Assembly (NCBI GenBank): GCA_964612075.1
Contig: CAZTFC010000004.1
Span: 1 to 64,000, forward strand
Direction: 5' to 3'
From: UBA2219 sp964612075
Lineage (GTDB): Bacteria; Desulfobacterota; Deferrimicrobia; Deferrimicrobiales; Deferrimicrobiaceae
DNA length: 64,000 nucleotides
The notes beneath the pieces are model-generated. The model was not told the origin of the DNA and did no database searches. It saw only the letters and a list, made by a program, of their open reading frames with translations. Shown piece after piece: positions 43,303 to 51,839 of this stretch. Numbering within the stretch: position 1 is the first letter of the stretch; each line of letters opens with the position of its first letter. The translations under genes and the position numbers were made by a program.

Positions 43303-44288
43303 GTACGGCCGTTTCCATCGTCATCCCCGTCTACAACGGGTCGGATTTCCTTCGGGAGGCGGTGGACAGCGCTCTCGCGCAGAGCTACGGCGGCATCGAA
43401 GTGATCGTCGTGAACGACGGCTCCTCGGACGGCGGGAAGACCGAGGAGATCGCCCTCTCTTACGGGAACCGGATCCGCTACTTCCGCAAGGAGAACGGAG
43501 GCGTCGCGTCCGCGCTGAACCTCGGCATCCGGGAGATGCGCGGGGAGTATTTCTCCTGGCTGAGCCACGACGACGTCTACCTCCCCCGCAAGGTGGAGCG
43601 GGAGGCGGCCGCGCTGGCGGCCCGCGGCGACGACGCGATCGCCTACTCCGATTACGAGGTGATCGACGAGTCCTCCCGCCGCATCGAGGTGTTCCGGGCC
43701 GGGCGGCTGCGCGCCCCGCAGTTCCGGATGCTCCTGGTCACGGACATCCCCGTGAACGGCTGCACGGTCCTCCTTCCCCGCCGGTGCTTCGACCGGGTCG
43801 GCCTGTTCGACGAGAGGCTCAAGGTCTCGCAGGACTACGACCTCTGGTTCCGCATGTCCCGCATCTACCCCTTCGTGCACGTCCCCGAGATCCTGCTGCG
43901 CTCCCGGGTACACGCCGGCCAGGGGACGCGCTCGATGCCCGCGACATGCCTCTCCGAAGGGAACTCGAACTTCATCGCATGGCTGAGCGAGATCGCACGG
44001 GACCTGTCGCGGCAGGAGGACCCCTCCCTCCCCCGCTTCCTGTTCCGGGCGGCGGTGCGGCTGAAACGGCGCGGGTACCTCCAGGCGGCCGAGCACGCCC
44101 TCTCGCTCTACAGGACGCACGCGCGCTCCGGCGCGCCGTGGGACGGGGCGAAAGCCGTCCTGGCCGACCGGTACTTCGCCGTCTGCGAACGGCCCCTCGC
44201 CACTTTCCTCCCCCGGGTGGCCCATGCCCTCTCCGACCCGGAGAACCTGGCCACGCGGATCCGGAGGCGGATCCGGGGCGCAAGGTGA
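43299..44288 (+). CDS. GT2-type glycosyltransferase, probable CTG start
   Basis: A 329-aa GT-A enzyme: VSIVIPVYNGSDFLREAVDSAL (about 5-26), IVVNDGSSDG, the metal-binding region SHDDVYL and the acceptor segment DERLKVSQDYDLWFRM. No ATG, GTG or TTG occurs between the preceding stop codon and the VSIVIPVYNG strand. A CTG at 43299 forms a CTGA overlap identical in geometry to the ATGA/GTGA overlaps of its neighbours and is taken as the start. An upstream start inside the previous gene is the alternative. Confidence 0.85.
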   Translation: MSTAVSIVIPVYNGSDFLREAVDSALAQSYGGIEVIVVNDGSSDGGKTEEIALSYGNRIRYFRKENGGVASALNLGIREMRGEYFSWLSHDDVYLPRKVEREAAALAARGDDAIAYSDYEVIDESSRRIEVFRAGRLRAPQFRMLLVTDIPVNGCTVLLPRRCFDRVGLFDERLKVSQDYDLWFRMSRIYPFVHVPEILLRSRVHAGQGTRSMPATCLSEGNSNFIAWLSEIARDLSRQEDPSLPRFLFRAAVRLKRRGYLQAAEHALSLYRTHARSGAPWDGAKAVLADRYFAVCERPLATFLPRVAHALSDPENLATRIRRRIRGAR

Positions 44289-45403
44289 CGGACGCGATGC
44301 GCATCCTGCAGCTGGTGCACTCCCTCGACCGCGGGGGCGCCGAGCGGATCGTTCTCGAGCTCGACCGGGGTTTCAAAACCCTGGGGCACCGATCGCTCGT
44401 GGCGATGCTCCTGGATTCCAACGCCTTCGGGGAACCGCGATACGCATCGGTCGAAACGCGCATTCTCCTCGCCCCGGACCAGTACCACTGGCCGCTGTAC
44501 GTCCCCCCCGCTTCCGCCCGGCTCCGCGGGATCGCGAGGGAGTGGAAACCCGACATCCTGTTCGTCCACACCCCGGACGTCGCCATCGTCGCGGGATGGG
44601 CCCGGTTGAAGGTCCCTTCCGTGCAGGTCATCCACTGCTACTGGGACGCCTCCTCGGGAAACCCGCTCAAGGAGGCGTGGCGCAGGGCCGTAGCCCGCTG
44701 GGCCTTCGGCCGGCTCGGCCGGCGGGGGATCCTCGTCGCCCGGCACATGGAAGAGGACTCTTCCGGTTACCTCGATTGCCCGGGAAACCGGTTCCGCTGC
44801 GTCGAAAACGGGGTGGACCTGCAAACCTTCTCCTTCGCCCGGCGCGAGGCGATCGACGCGCCCCGGATCGCCGTGACGGGATCCCTCATCCCCTTCAAGC
44901 GCCCGGAGCTGGCGATCCGGGCGTTCTCCCTTCTCCTTCGGGAGCTCCCCGGCGCGCGGCTCGTATTCGCGGGAGACGGGCCGATGCGGCCCGTCCTCGA
45001 ATCCCTCTGCAGGGAGCTCCACCTGCGGGATTCGGTGGAATTCCTCGGGTACAGGGAGGACCTCCCGGAAGTCCTCGCGCGGTGCCACGCGTGCTGGCAC
45101 GTGGCGAAAAGCGAGGGGTTCGGCCTCGCCGCCGCCGAAGCCATGGCGACCGGCCTGCCCGTGCTGGGAATGGACGTTCCGGGGCTCAGGGAGCTGCTGG
45201 GGGACCGCGAGGGCGGAATCCTCGTGCCGAACGGCGACGTCGCCACCCTTGCGGACCGGACCGTCCGGCTGCTCAGGGACGCTGCGGCCTACAATGACAC
45301 GGCATCCGCCGGACGCCTTGCCGCGGAACGGCGCTTCGACGCGCGCCGCATGGTCGACCGATACCTGGAACTCGCCGCCGATGCGGCATCCGGCCGCTGG
45401 TAG
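44285..45403 (+). CDS. GT4-type glycosyltransferase
   Basis: A 372-aa enzyme starting GTG in a GTGA overlap (ATG 44297 is an alternative). MRILQLVHSLDRGGAERIVLELDRG is a typical family-4 opening and HVAKSEGFGLAAAEAMATGLPVLG carries the EX7E donor-binding motif. It is the last gene of the tightly overlapping glycosyltransferase run; a GTTACCGGTAAC palindrome lies 3 nt past its stop. Confidence 0.89.
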   Translation: MTDAMRILQLVHSLDRGGAERIVLELDRGFKTLGHRSLVAMLLDSNAFGEPRYASVETRILLAPDQYHWPLYVPPASARLRGIAREWKPDILFVHTPDVAIVAGWARLKVPSVQVIHCYWDASSGNPLKEAWRRAVARWAFGRLGRRGILVARHMEEDSSGYLDCPGNRFRCVENGVDLQTFSFARREAIDAPRIAVTGSLIPFKRPELAIRAFSLLLRELPGARLVFAGDGPMRPVLESLCRELHLRDSVEFLGYREDLPEVLARCHACWHVAKSEGFGLAAAEAMATGLPVLGMDVPGLRELLGDREGGILVPNGDVATLADRTVRLLRDAAAYNDTASAGRLAAERRFDARRMVDRYLELAADAASGRW

Positions 45404-45490
45404 CGGTTACCGGTAACGGCACCGGGAAAACTTCCATTGACTCACCCGGCACATTTCGTAGAATTTTGCAAACGGCATCCGGGGGAACTT

Positions 45491-45970
45491 TTGAGCTCCT
45501 TGGCGAACCGTCGCCGCTCGAAGGTCGTGGACAGGAGGTTTCAGTTCGGGATCGCCTCCCGGCTTCTCCTGGTTCTGTCGGCGATGCTGGCGGTGGGGGT
45601 CGCCCTCGCCTTCGCCCCTTCTTTTTACGTCCTGGCCACGACGGACAACCTGGAGGCGCTGGAGCCCGCGTCCGCCGAGTTCCTTACCCTCCACGAACGC
45701 CTCTGGCCCGCAATGCTCCTCTGCTTCGCGGGAGTGTTCCTCTATTCGCTCTACTTCAGCCACCGGATCGCCGGCCCGGTGTACCGCATCAACTCGATCC
45801 TCCGGGCGCTTCTCGAGGACAGGAAGCCCGAGGTCCTGAAGGTCCGCAAGGGGGACTACCTCCAGGAGACGGCCGCCCTGGTGGAGCTCCTTGCGAACAA
45901 GATCGGCAACCCGGAACCGGGAAAACGGCAACATCGCGACGGCGTCCCGCCCCCCGGGACCCCCAGTTGA
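45491..45970 (+). CDS. Two-helix membrane protein with HAMP-like tail
   Basis: About 159 aa: a basic N-terminus (LANRRRSKVVDRRFQF), membrane helix 1 (about 25-48), a short periplasmic loop, helix 2 (about 72-90) and a HAMP-like segment SHRIAGPVYRINSILRAL. It lacks a kinase or methyl-accepting domain, so it is a stand-alone transmembrane/HAMP protein. TTG 45491 has GGGGGA upstream; a longer frame begins at TTG 45437 without a ribosome site. It overlaps the pilin-like gene by TTGA, suggesting a joint function. Function unknown. Confidence 0.7.
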   Translation: MSSLANRRRSKVVDRRFQFGIASRLLLVLSAMLAVGVALAFAPSFYVLATTDNLEALEPASAEFLTLHERLWPAMLLCFAGVFLYSLYFSHRIAGPVYRINSILRALLEDRKPEVLKVRKGDYLQETAALVELLANKIGNPEPGKRQHRDGVPPPGTPS

Positions 45971-46398
45971 GAGACGACGGACGCCCTGCCAAGCGCTCCC
46001 CGGGCCGGCAGGCGAACACGCGCCGCCGCCGGAACGGCTTCACCCTCCTTGAGCTGGTGCTCGTCGTAATGATCATCGGCATCCTTTCCGCAATGGCCGC
46101 GTACTCGTATCGATTCGTGATCAACAAGGCGCGAATGACGCAGGCGAAGACCGTTCTCCAGCACCTGTCCCGGACGGAAACCGTCTACTTCAGCAACAAC
46201 AGCCGATACACCGAAGACCTGGGCCAGCTCGATTTCAACCCGACCAAGTACGACTACTACAAGGTTTCCGTCACGGTCGACAACACCGGGCTGAACTATT
46301 CCGGAACCGCGATCGGCGTCGGCCTGATGGCGGGCGACTGCTGGACCATCGTCAAGGACGGGGCGCCGGTCCAGTGCGACAATTCCGTGTTCAAGTGA
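45967..46398 (+). CDS. Type IV pilin-like/pseudopilin protein
   Basis: A 143-aa prepilin starting at TTG in a TTGA overlap. The leader of about 24 residues ends RRRRNG, with cleavage before FTLLELVLVVMIIGIL; the essential Glu5 is present. The globular part has DYYKVSVTV and a Cys pair (GDCWT and VQCD) near the C-terminus that could form the disulfide loop of pilins. The leader is longer than that of PilA at 58708. It could be a minor pilin; its prepilin peptidase lies at 49891. Confidence 0.85.
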   Translation: MRDDGRPAKRSPGRQANTRRRRNGFTLLELVLVVMIIGILSAMAAYSYRFVINKARMTQAKTVLQHLSRTETVYFSNNSRYTEDLGQLDFNPTKYDYYKVSVTVDNTGLNYSGTAIGVGLMAGDCWTIVKDGAPVQCDNSVFK

Positions 46399-46472
46399 TG
46401 CTTCCCCCGGCCGACTCCTGCCCCGCGTAACGCGCGGCGCGGGAATCCCGCAAGGGTATATACTCTTCGATC

Positions 46473-47744
46473 ATGCCGGGTCGACCGCAGACGACGACCG
46501 GAAGTTCCGGCGGACGCAGATGCCCCGGCCGGGTATTCTGGGCCGCCGCGATCTCCGCCACCGCGCTCCTTTCCGCCCTCCTCTTCGCGACGGCGTTCCC
46601 GTTCCCCGAGGTCGAGAACGACGCGGCGGAATACCTGGCCCTGGCCCGGAACATCGCGGCGGGCGACGGGTTCACGATGGACGGAACGGCGCCCGCGGTG
46701 TACCGCCCTCCCCTTTTTCCGGCATCGCTGGGTGGATGGTTCCGCGTCACCGGGAGCTCCTCCGCGCTCTCCTCGGCCGTCTTCCAGTCGCTGGCGCACG
46801 CGGCCGCCGTCGGGATCGCGTTCCTCCTTTTTCTCGAGCTCACCTCCTCCACTTTCCGGGCGGCGGCAGGCGCCCTGTTCCTCGCGGTGAACCCGCTTCT
46901 CGTGACGAGGGTGGTCTTCGTGCTCCAGGAGCCGACGCTCCTCCTGCTCACCACGCTCGCGGCGTGGCTGTCGGTGCGGCTCCTCCGGAGCCCCTCCAGG
47001 GGCCGGGCGGCGCTCGCCGGCGCCGCCTGGGGGCTCTGCACGCTCGCAAAGGCGGTGGCCTGGTTCGCCCCGTTCCTGCTCCTCGCGACGCGGCTGCTCC
47101 CGAAGCCGCTGCGGGGGAGGCTGCGCGGCGCGGAGGCGCTGGCGCTATTGATCTGCTTCTCGGCGGTCATCGCTCCCTGGACGGCCAGGAACTACCTGCG
47201 CTTCGAACGCTTCATCCCGGTGAACGGGCAGGGGGAAGGGCTGCTGGAGTGGAACGTGTCGCATGCGGAACTCCCGGGAGAGCCCCCGGGATCCGAATTC
47301 GCCGCGGAGGTGTACCGGAAGGGACTGGCCGAGAACGAGAGGAAAGCGCTTCTGTGGAATTACGTCCTCGACCGCCCGGCGTATTTTCTCGGGCACCGCG
47401 TCCTGCGGAACGCGGTCCATTTCGCCGCCCCCCCCCGGGACTGGTGGATCTCCCGGGGGCTCGCGCGCCCCGGCGAGCATCCCCCCTCGTTCTGGATCCT
47501 GGCGCTACTCTTCCATGTCCCGCTCTACCTTCTGCTCCTGCTCCGGAGCGCGCAATCCATTCGCGGAAGAGGTTCCCCGGCCACGTTCTTTCCCATCCTG
47601 CTCTATTGGGCCTATTGGTGGCAGCACGCGATCGCCTGGGGAGATCCCCGCTACGGGCTCGCGGTGTACCCGCTGCTGGTCGGCATCGCGCTGCTGCGAG
47701 GCGGCGGGGCGATCCCCGGGGTCAGCCCGGACGCCGGCCGCTGA
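46473..47744 (+). CDS. GT39/ArnT-like membrane glycosyltransferase
   Basis: A 423-aa polytopic protein. An N-terminal helix (about 22-42) is followed by VENDAAEYLALARNIAAGDGF, typical of family 39 lipid-linked sugar transferases with acidic residues in the first loop, then YRPPLFP and about eight more helices. Such enzymes move a sugar from polyprenyl phosphate to a surface acceptor. Its 3' end overlaps the convergent methyltransferase gene by 23 nt. Confidence 0.85.
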   Translation: MPGRPQTTTGSSGGRRCPGRVFWAAAISATALLSALLFATAFPFPEVENDAAEYLALARNIAAGDGFTMDGTAPAVYRPPLFPASLGGWFRVTGSSSALSSAVFQSLAHAAAVGIAFLLFLELTSSTFRAAAGALFLAVNPLLVTRVVFVLQEPTLLLLTTLAAWLSVRLLRSPSRGRAALAGAAWGLCTLAKAVAWFAPFLLLATRLLPKPLRGRLRGAEALALLICFSAVIAPWTARNYLRFERFIPVNGQGEGLLEWNVSHAELPGEPPGSEFAAEVYRKGLAENERKALLWNYVLDRPAYFLGHRVLRNAVHFAAPPRDWWISRGLARPGEHPPSFWILALLFHVPLYLLLLLRSAQSIRGRGSPATFFPILLYWAYWWQHAIAWGDPRYGLAVYPLLVGIALLRGGGAIPGVSPDAGR

Positions 47745-48468
47745 TGAGAAGCGAGCCCGCGAACTCCCGAAGGAGAGGCGTCTTTTCCAGGAGGCGGCCC
47801 GCGGCGCCCACGGCGCCGATGAGGCATCCGGGCGTCGCGGGGTGGAGCCAGTCGAAGGGAGAGATTTCCACCTCGACGAGCCCCGCGCGCCGGAGCGTCC
47901 CGGCAAGGAGGAAACGGACGAAGGCGGTTTCATCCGGAGAGATGTGGCGCATCCATCTCCGCAGGAAAGGGATCCGCTCCGCGAAAACCTGCGGGTTCAA
48001 ATAGTTCGGCTCCGCGAAGCACATTCGCCCGCCGGGCGCGAGGAGGGAAACGATCCGGGGAAGCGCCCGGCGCATGTCGAGATGGTGCAGGACCGACGAC
48101 CCGATCACCGCGTCGAACGGTCCCTCCACCTCGCATTCCTCGAACCTCCTCTCGAGAAAGCGCACCCGCTCCGACGGGAGCCCCCTCGCCCAGGCCCGCT
48201 CCAGCAGGTCGGAGGAGATGTCCACCGCGAGGATCGCGCTTCCGGACCGGGCGAACATCTCGGTGAACATCCCCGTGCCGCATCCGATCTCCAGCGCCCG
48301 CGTTTCGGGCCCGAGACAGGCGCCGGCGACGATGAGTTCCGCCCGCCGGGCCGCGCGAAGACGTCCCGCGGGGGTCCCCCATCCCCACGTCAGGACCGGG
48401 TCGCCCCCGGCCAGCATCCGCCCGTGGTCGATCTCCCGCTTCGCCCGGCCCTCCGCCCCGCCCCTCAT
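47722..48468 (-). CDS. SAM-dependent methyltransferase
   Basis: A 248-aa class I methyltransferase: motif I ALEIGCGTGMFTEMFARSG (about 58-76), ILAVDISSDLLERA, then FDAVIGSSVLHHLDM and a later LLAPGGRMCFAEPN. ATG 48468 overlaps the preceding gene's stop (ATGA). It probably modifies a lipid-linked glycan or sugar made by this cluster; substrate unknown. Confidence 0.87.
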   Translation of the reverse strand: MRGGAEGRAKREIDHGRMLAGGDPVLTWGWGTPAGRLRAARRAELIVAGACLGPETRALEIGCGTGMFTEMFARSGSAILAVDISSDLLERAWARGLPSERVRFLERRFEECEVEGPFDAVIGSSVLHHLDMRRALPRIVSLLAPGGRMCFAEPNYLNPQVFAERIPFLRRWMRHISPDETAFVRFLLAGTLRRAGLVEVEISPFDWLHPATPGCLIGAVGAAGRLLEKTPLLREFAGSLLISGRRPG

Positions 48469-49877
48469 ACGAACTTGATCCGGCGCAGCGCGAAAAAGCA
48501 CATGCGGAACAGCAGCCAGCCGTGCCGGAACCGGGAGATCTGGGTGGTGCCGTAGGTCCGCTCCCGGTACCGGACGGGAATTTCGAGAATCTTCATGTCG
48601 AGCTTCGCCGCCCCGAAAATGAGGTCGAAATCGCCGAAGGGATCGAAATCGCCGAAGTACGACCTTCCGGCGGCGATCCTCTCGTAATCCTTCCGGGGCA
48701 GCACCTTCGTCCCGCACAGCGTGTCCGTGAATCGCTGGTCCAGCAGCCACGTGAACGCCATGCTGAAGAACTTGTTGCCCAGGGTGTTCAGGAACCGCAT
48801 CGCCTCCTTCTCCATCGGGTAGATCAGTCTCGACCCGTGGACGAACTCCCCGCGCCCCGAGCAGACCGCCTGGAAAAACTTCGGCAGCTCCTCCGGAGGG
48901 ACGGTCAGATCGGCATCGAGAATCATCAGCACGTCCCCTTTCGCGGCGGCGAATCCCTTCCGGACCGCGTCTCCTTTTCCGATACCCTCTCCCTGCCGGA
49001 TCAGTCGGATCTCCCGTTCCGGGCAGGCCGCGATCACCCTCTCGATCTCCTCGAAGGTCCCGTCTCCGGAATTCCCCTCCACGAAGATGATCTCGGTCCG
49101 CGATCCCATCGCGGGGATGCGGCGCACCGCGTCCTCGATGTTCTCCTTCTCGTTGCGGGCGGGCACCACCACCGAGCAGGAAAGCGACTCCTCCCGGATC
49201 GGCGCGGGCGAAGGGCGGGCCGCGATGATCTGCACGAGGCAGAGATGTTTTATCAACGGGAGGTTCGCGAGGACCCGGTTGCACAGCGCGGAAAGGAAAG
49301 GCACCCGGACGGGAAGGAGGACCCTGTACCCCTTCGTGATCGTCTGGAAGCCCGCCAGGGAAAGCAGGTTCTCGATATCCGACAGGGCGAGCCAGTTCTG
49401 CTCGGCCTGCGGCCTCTTCATCCCCAGGCGCTCGCCGAGACGCAGAACGGGCGCCCAGAGATAATTGAAGTACGTGAGGATCAGCCGGGTCCGCCGGTGG
49501 CACATCGGGTTCAGCCTCTCGAAAACGCGCTGCACGTCGTCCAGGTCGCCGATGACGTCCGAGAGGATGATGTAGTCGAAGGTCCCGGGAAGCTCGAGTT
49601 CCTCCGCATCGCACTCGAAAAATGAAAGGCCGGGGTATTTCGACCGGGCGATCTCCACCGCCTTCGGGCTGATATCGATTCCGACCCCGCGACCCGGGCG
49701 AAGCGCGGCCAGCAGGTCGCCTGTCCCGCATCCGATCTCCAGGACGGATGCCCCCGCCGGAACGTGGAACCGGACGATCCGCTCGACCGATTCGTGGTAA
49801 TACCGGTTCTTCCTCTTCCATTCGTCGGAAAAGGGGGCCTGCGCGTCGAGATGCGCGACGGCTTCCGGGCGCTTCAT
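48465..49877 (-). CDS. SAM methyltransferase fused to GT2 glycosyltransferase
   Basis: A 470-aa fusion. Residues about 1-215 are a class I methyltransferase (VLEIGCGTGDLLAAL about 44-58, GVGIDISPKAVEIA). Residues about 230-470 are a GT-A enzyme resembling polyprenyl-phosphate sugar synthases (CSVVVPARNEKENIEDAV, FVEGNSGDGT, LILDADLTVPPEEL-like DAD motif, a C-terminal FPFGDF-type segment). The C-terminal tail is basic and hydrophobic. It may build a polyprenyl-phosphate sugar donor for the GT39-like protein and methylate a related substrate. Confidence 0.88.
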   Translation of the reverse strand: MKRPEAVAHLDAQAPFSDEWKRKNRYYHESVERIVRFHVPAGASVLEIGCGTGDLLAALRPGRGVGIDISPKAVEIARSKYPGLSFFECDAEELELPGTFDYIILSDVIGDLDDVQRVFERLNPMCHRRTRLILTYFNYLWAPVLRLGERLGMKRPQAEQNWLALSDIENLLSLAGFQTITKGYRVLLPVRVPFLSALCNRVLANLPLIKHLCLVQIIAARPSPAPIREESLSCSVVVPARNEKENIEDAVRRIPAMGSRTEIIFVEGNSGDGTFEEIERVIAACPEREIRLIRQGEGIGKGDAVRKGFAAAKGDVLMILDADLTVPPEELPKFFQAVCSGRGEFVHGSRLIYPMEKEAMRFLNTLGNKFFSMAFTWLLDQRFTDTLCGTKVLPRKDYERIAAGRSYFGDFDPFGDFDLIFGAAKLDMKILEIPVRYRERTYGTTQISRFRHGWLLFRMCFFALRRIKFV

Positions 49878-49890
49878 GCCTTTCCCGTTT

Positions 49891-50646
49891 TCAAGGGAGG
49901 ATCGTCCCCCAGAACCAGCCGCCGAGATACCTTGCCAGCAGCGCGGAGACGCAAAGATAGGGGCCGAACGGGATCGCCGTCTTCAGCCCCTCGCCCCCTT
50001 TGCGCATCGCCGCCAGGCCGCCCAGCGCGCCGAGGAGCGAGCCGGCGAAGATCGTGGCGACCGCGCCCCGCCAGCCGAGGAACGCTCCGATCATCGCGAT
50101 CAGCTTGATGTCGCCTCCGCCCATCCCTTCGATCCCTCTTGCCTTTTCATATAGGAACGCGGTGCCGTACAGTATTCCCCCGCCCAGCAGCCCTCCTCCC
50201 AGGCTCCCTTTCCAGTCCCCGCCGGGAAGGAAGGAAAGGAGGATCCCCGCGGCGAGACCTCCCAGCGACAGCTCGTCCGGGATGATCCTGTGGTCGATGT
50301 CGATGAAGGCGATCGGCACGAGCAGCGAGAAGAAGACCAGGTCGCGGACGGCCTGCCACCCGATGCCCGCATGCCATGCGATCGCGGCGTACCCGGCCGC
50401 CGTCAGCAGCTCGACGGCGGGATACCGGAAGGAGATCGCCCCCCCGCACCCGGCGCACTTCCCCCGCAGCGCCAGGTAGCTGAGCACGGGGATGTTCTCC
50501 CAGCTTCGGATCATGCGGCCGCAGGAGGGACAACGGGACCGGGGGGAAACGACGGATTCCCCGCGCGGCAGCCTGTGGATGACGACGTTCAGGAAGCTCC
50601 CGACGCATCCGCCCGCGAGGGCAGCGAGCAGGATCAACGTGCCCAT
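49891..50646 (-). CDS. pilD: Prepilin peptidase/N-methyltransferase
   Basis: A 251-aa membrane aspartyl peptidase that cleaves prepilin leaders and methylates the new N-terminus. The cytoplasmic domain has the paired CPSCG...CAGCG zinc motif (about 39-69) and GCVGSFLNVVIHRLP; catalytic aspartates are in FIDIDHRIIPD (about 111-121) and GGGDIKL. The six following hydrophobic segments fit the family. It overlaps the upstream glycosyltransferase gene by 13 nt, an unusual neighbour for pilD. Confidence 0.94.
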   Translation of the reverse strand: MGTLILLAALAGGCVGSFLNVVIHRLPRGESVVSPRSRCPSCGRMIRSWENIPVLSYLALRGKCAGCGGAISFRYPAVELLTAAGYAAIAWHAGIGWQAVRDLVFFSLLVPIAFIDIDHRIIPDELSLGGLAAGILLSFLPGGDWKGSLGGGLLGGGILYGTAFLYEKARGIEGMGGGDIKLIAMIGAFLGWRGAVATIFAGSLLGALGGLAAMRKGGEGLKTAIPFGPYLCVSALLARYLGGWFWGTILP

Positions 50647-51839
50647 CCCGGCAGACCTTTCCGGCCGAGCAGCTCCGCGTACAGCCGTTCCTGCGCGCGA
50701 ACCATCCCGTCCTGGTCGAATTCCTCAAGGAGCCGCTCCCGTTTCCCCGCGACTCCAGGAAGCCGCCCCCCCGAAAGGAGGGCGACTACCTTTTCCGCCA
50801 TCGTTTCCACGTCCCCGGGCTCCGCGAGGAAGCCGTCGCGCCCTTCGTCGACGACCTCCCTCGTTCCATCGACGCCGGTGGCGACGACCGCCGTTCCGGA
50901 GATCAGCGCCTGCGGCACCACCTTGGGCAGCCCCTCCCATCGGGACGTGAGGAGGAAGACGTCGAAAGCCGCCAGGAGGTCCGGGATCTCCGGGCGCCAC
51001 CCCATCATGTGGAACCGGTCCGAAAGCCCGGCGGAGGCGATTTTCCGCTCCGTCCCGGCGCGCAGCTCGCCGTCCCCCACCATGACGAACCGGGCCTCGG
51101 GAACGCTGGCGGCGACGCGGCGGGCCACCTCCACGAAATCGTCCGGGGACTTCTGCGGCTTGAAGACCGCGATGGTGCCGACCAGGGGGACTTTCTCCCC
51201 CACCCCGATCAGCCTCCGGCCGGCCTCCCGGGACCCCCGGAGAAATCCCGACGTGTGGAAACCGCTCCGGATCACGCGACACTTCCCGGGGGGAAAGATG
51301 CGCTCCCTGATTCCCAGCCGCTCGTTCTCTCGCGACACGGCGACCAGGAGATCCGTCCAGCCGGCGGCCAGCCGCTCCAGGCGTTTATAGAAAACCCTGA
51401 CCGCGGCGGGCTGGTCGTTGTTGAAGCCGTACCCGTGGATGGTGTGCAGGATGAGGTCGGCGCCGGCGGCCCGCGCCGCCGCCCGGCCGAGGATGCCGGC
51501 TTTCGAGCTGTGGGTGTGCACGATCAGGGGCCTTCCCTCCGCGGTCCTGCGCTCTTCCAGGAACAGGGAGCGCAGCTCCAGGAATGCCCGAAGGTCCCTG
51601 GCGGGGCGGACCTCCCTCGCCAGCGCGGGGACCGTCCGGAACCGGACGCCCGGCAGGGACCGCGCCCTGGAATCGAGCATCCCCCCCGGGCCGGCGACGA
51701 GGACGCACTCGAACCTGCCGGGGTCGAGATGCCCCACGGTATAAAGCGTGTTCTCCTGCGCGCCGCCCCACTCCAGAAGGGTGATCACGTGCACGACGCG
51801 CGCGCGGCACCCCGGCCCGTCCTCCCGGCCGCCATTCAT
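50634..51839 (-). CDS. GT4-type glycosyltransferase
   Basis: A 401-aa enzyme: VVHVITLLEWGGAQENTLYTV (GGAQ variant), HTHSSKAGILGRAAA, VGTIAVFKPQKSPDDFVEVAR and the donor site LTSRWEGLPKVVPQALISGTAVVAT. ATGA overlap with the upstream FAD enzyme gene, 13-nt overlap with pilD. Sugar specificity unknown. Confidence 0.89.
   Translation of the reverse strand: MNGGREDGPGCRARVVHVITLLEWGGAQENTLYTVGHLDPGRFECVLVAGPGGMLDSRARSLPGVRFRTVPALAREVRPARDLRAFLELRSLFLEERRTAEGRPLIVHTHSSKAGILGRAAARAAGADLILHTIHGYGFNNDQPAAVRVFYKRLERLAAGWTDLLVAVSRENERLGIRERIFPPGKCRVIRSGFHTSGFLRGSREAGRRLIGVGEKVPLVGTIAVFKPQKSPDDFVEVARRVAASVPEARFVMVGDGELRAGTERKIASAGLSDRFHMMGWRPEIPDLLAAFDVFLLTSRWEGLPKVVPQALISGTAVVATGVDGTREVVDEGRDGFLAEPGDVETMAEKVVALLSGGRLPGVAGKRERLLEEFDQDGMVRAQERLYAELLGRKGLPGWAR

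Noticed and set aside
45404..45420. GTTACCGGTAAC palindrome after the last glycosyltransferase gene as a terminator
   Set aside because: The stem is short and there is no T-run on either strand. It may be a weak regulatory site, but there is no evidence for termination.
46440..46470. TATACT-like -10 and GCGGG/CCCGC hairpin before the GT39-like gene
   Set aside because: No matching -35 element and only a 5-bp stem; too weak to list as a promoter or terminator.
47722..49821. A single 699-codon minus-strand frame covering both methyltransferase genes
   Set aside because: Only its 3' third (47722-48468) is the real methyltransferase; the upstream part is a wrong-frame reading of the methyltransferase-GT2 gene.
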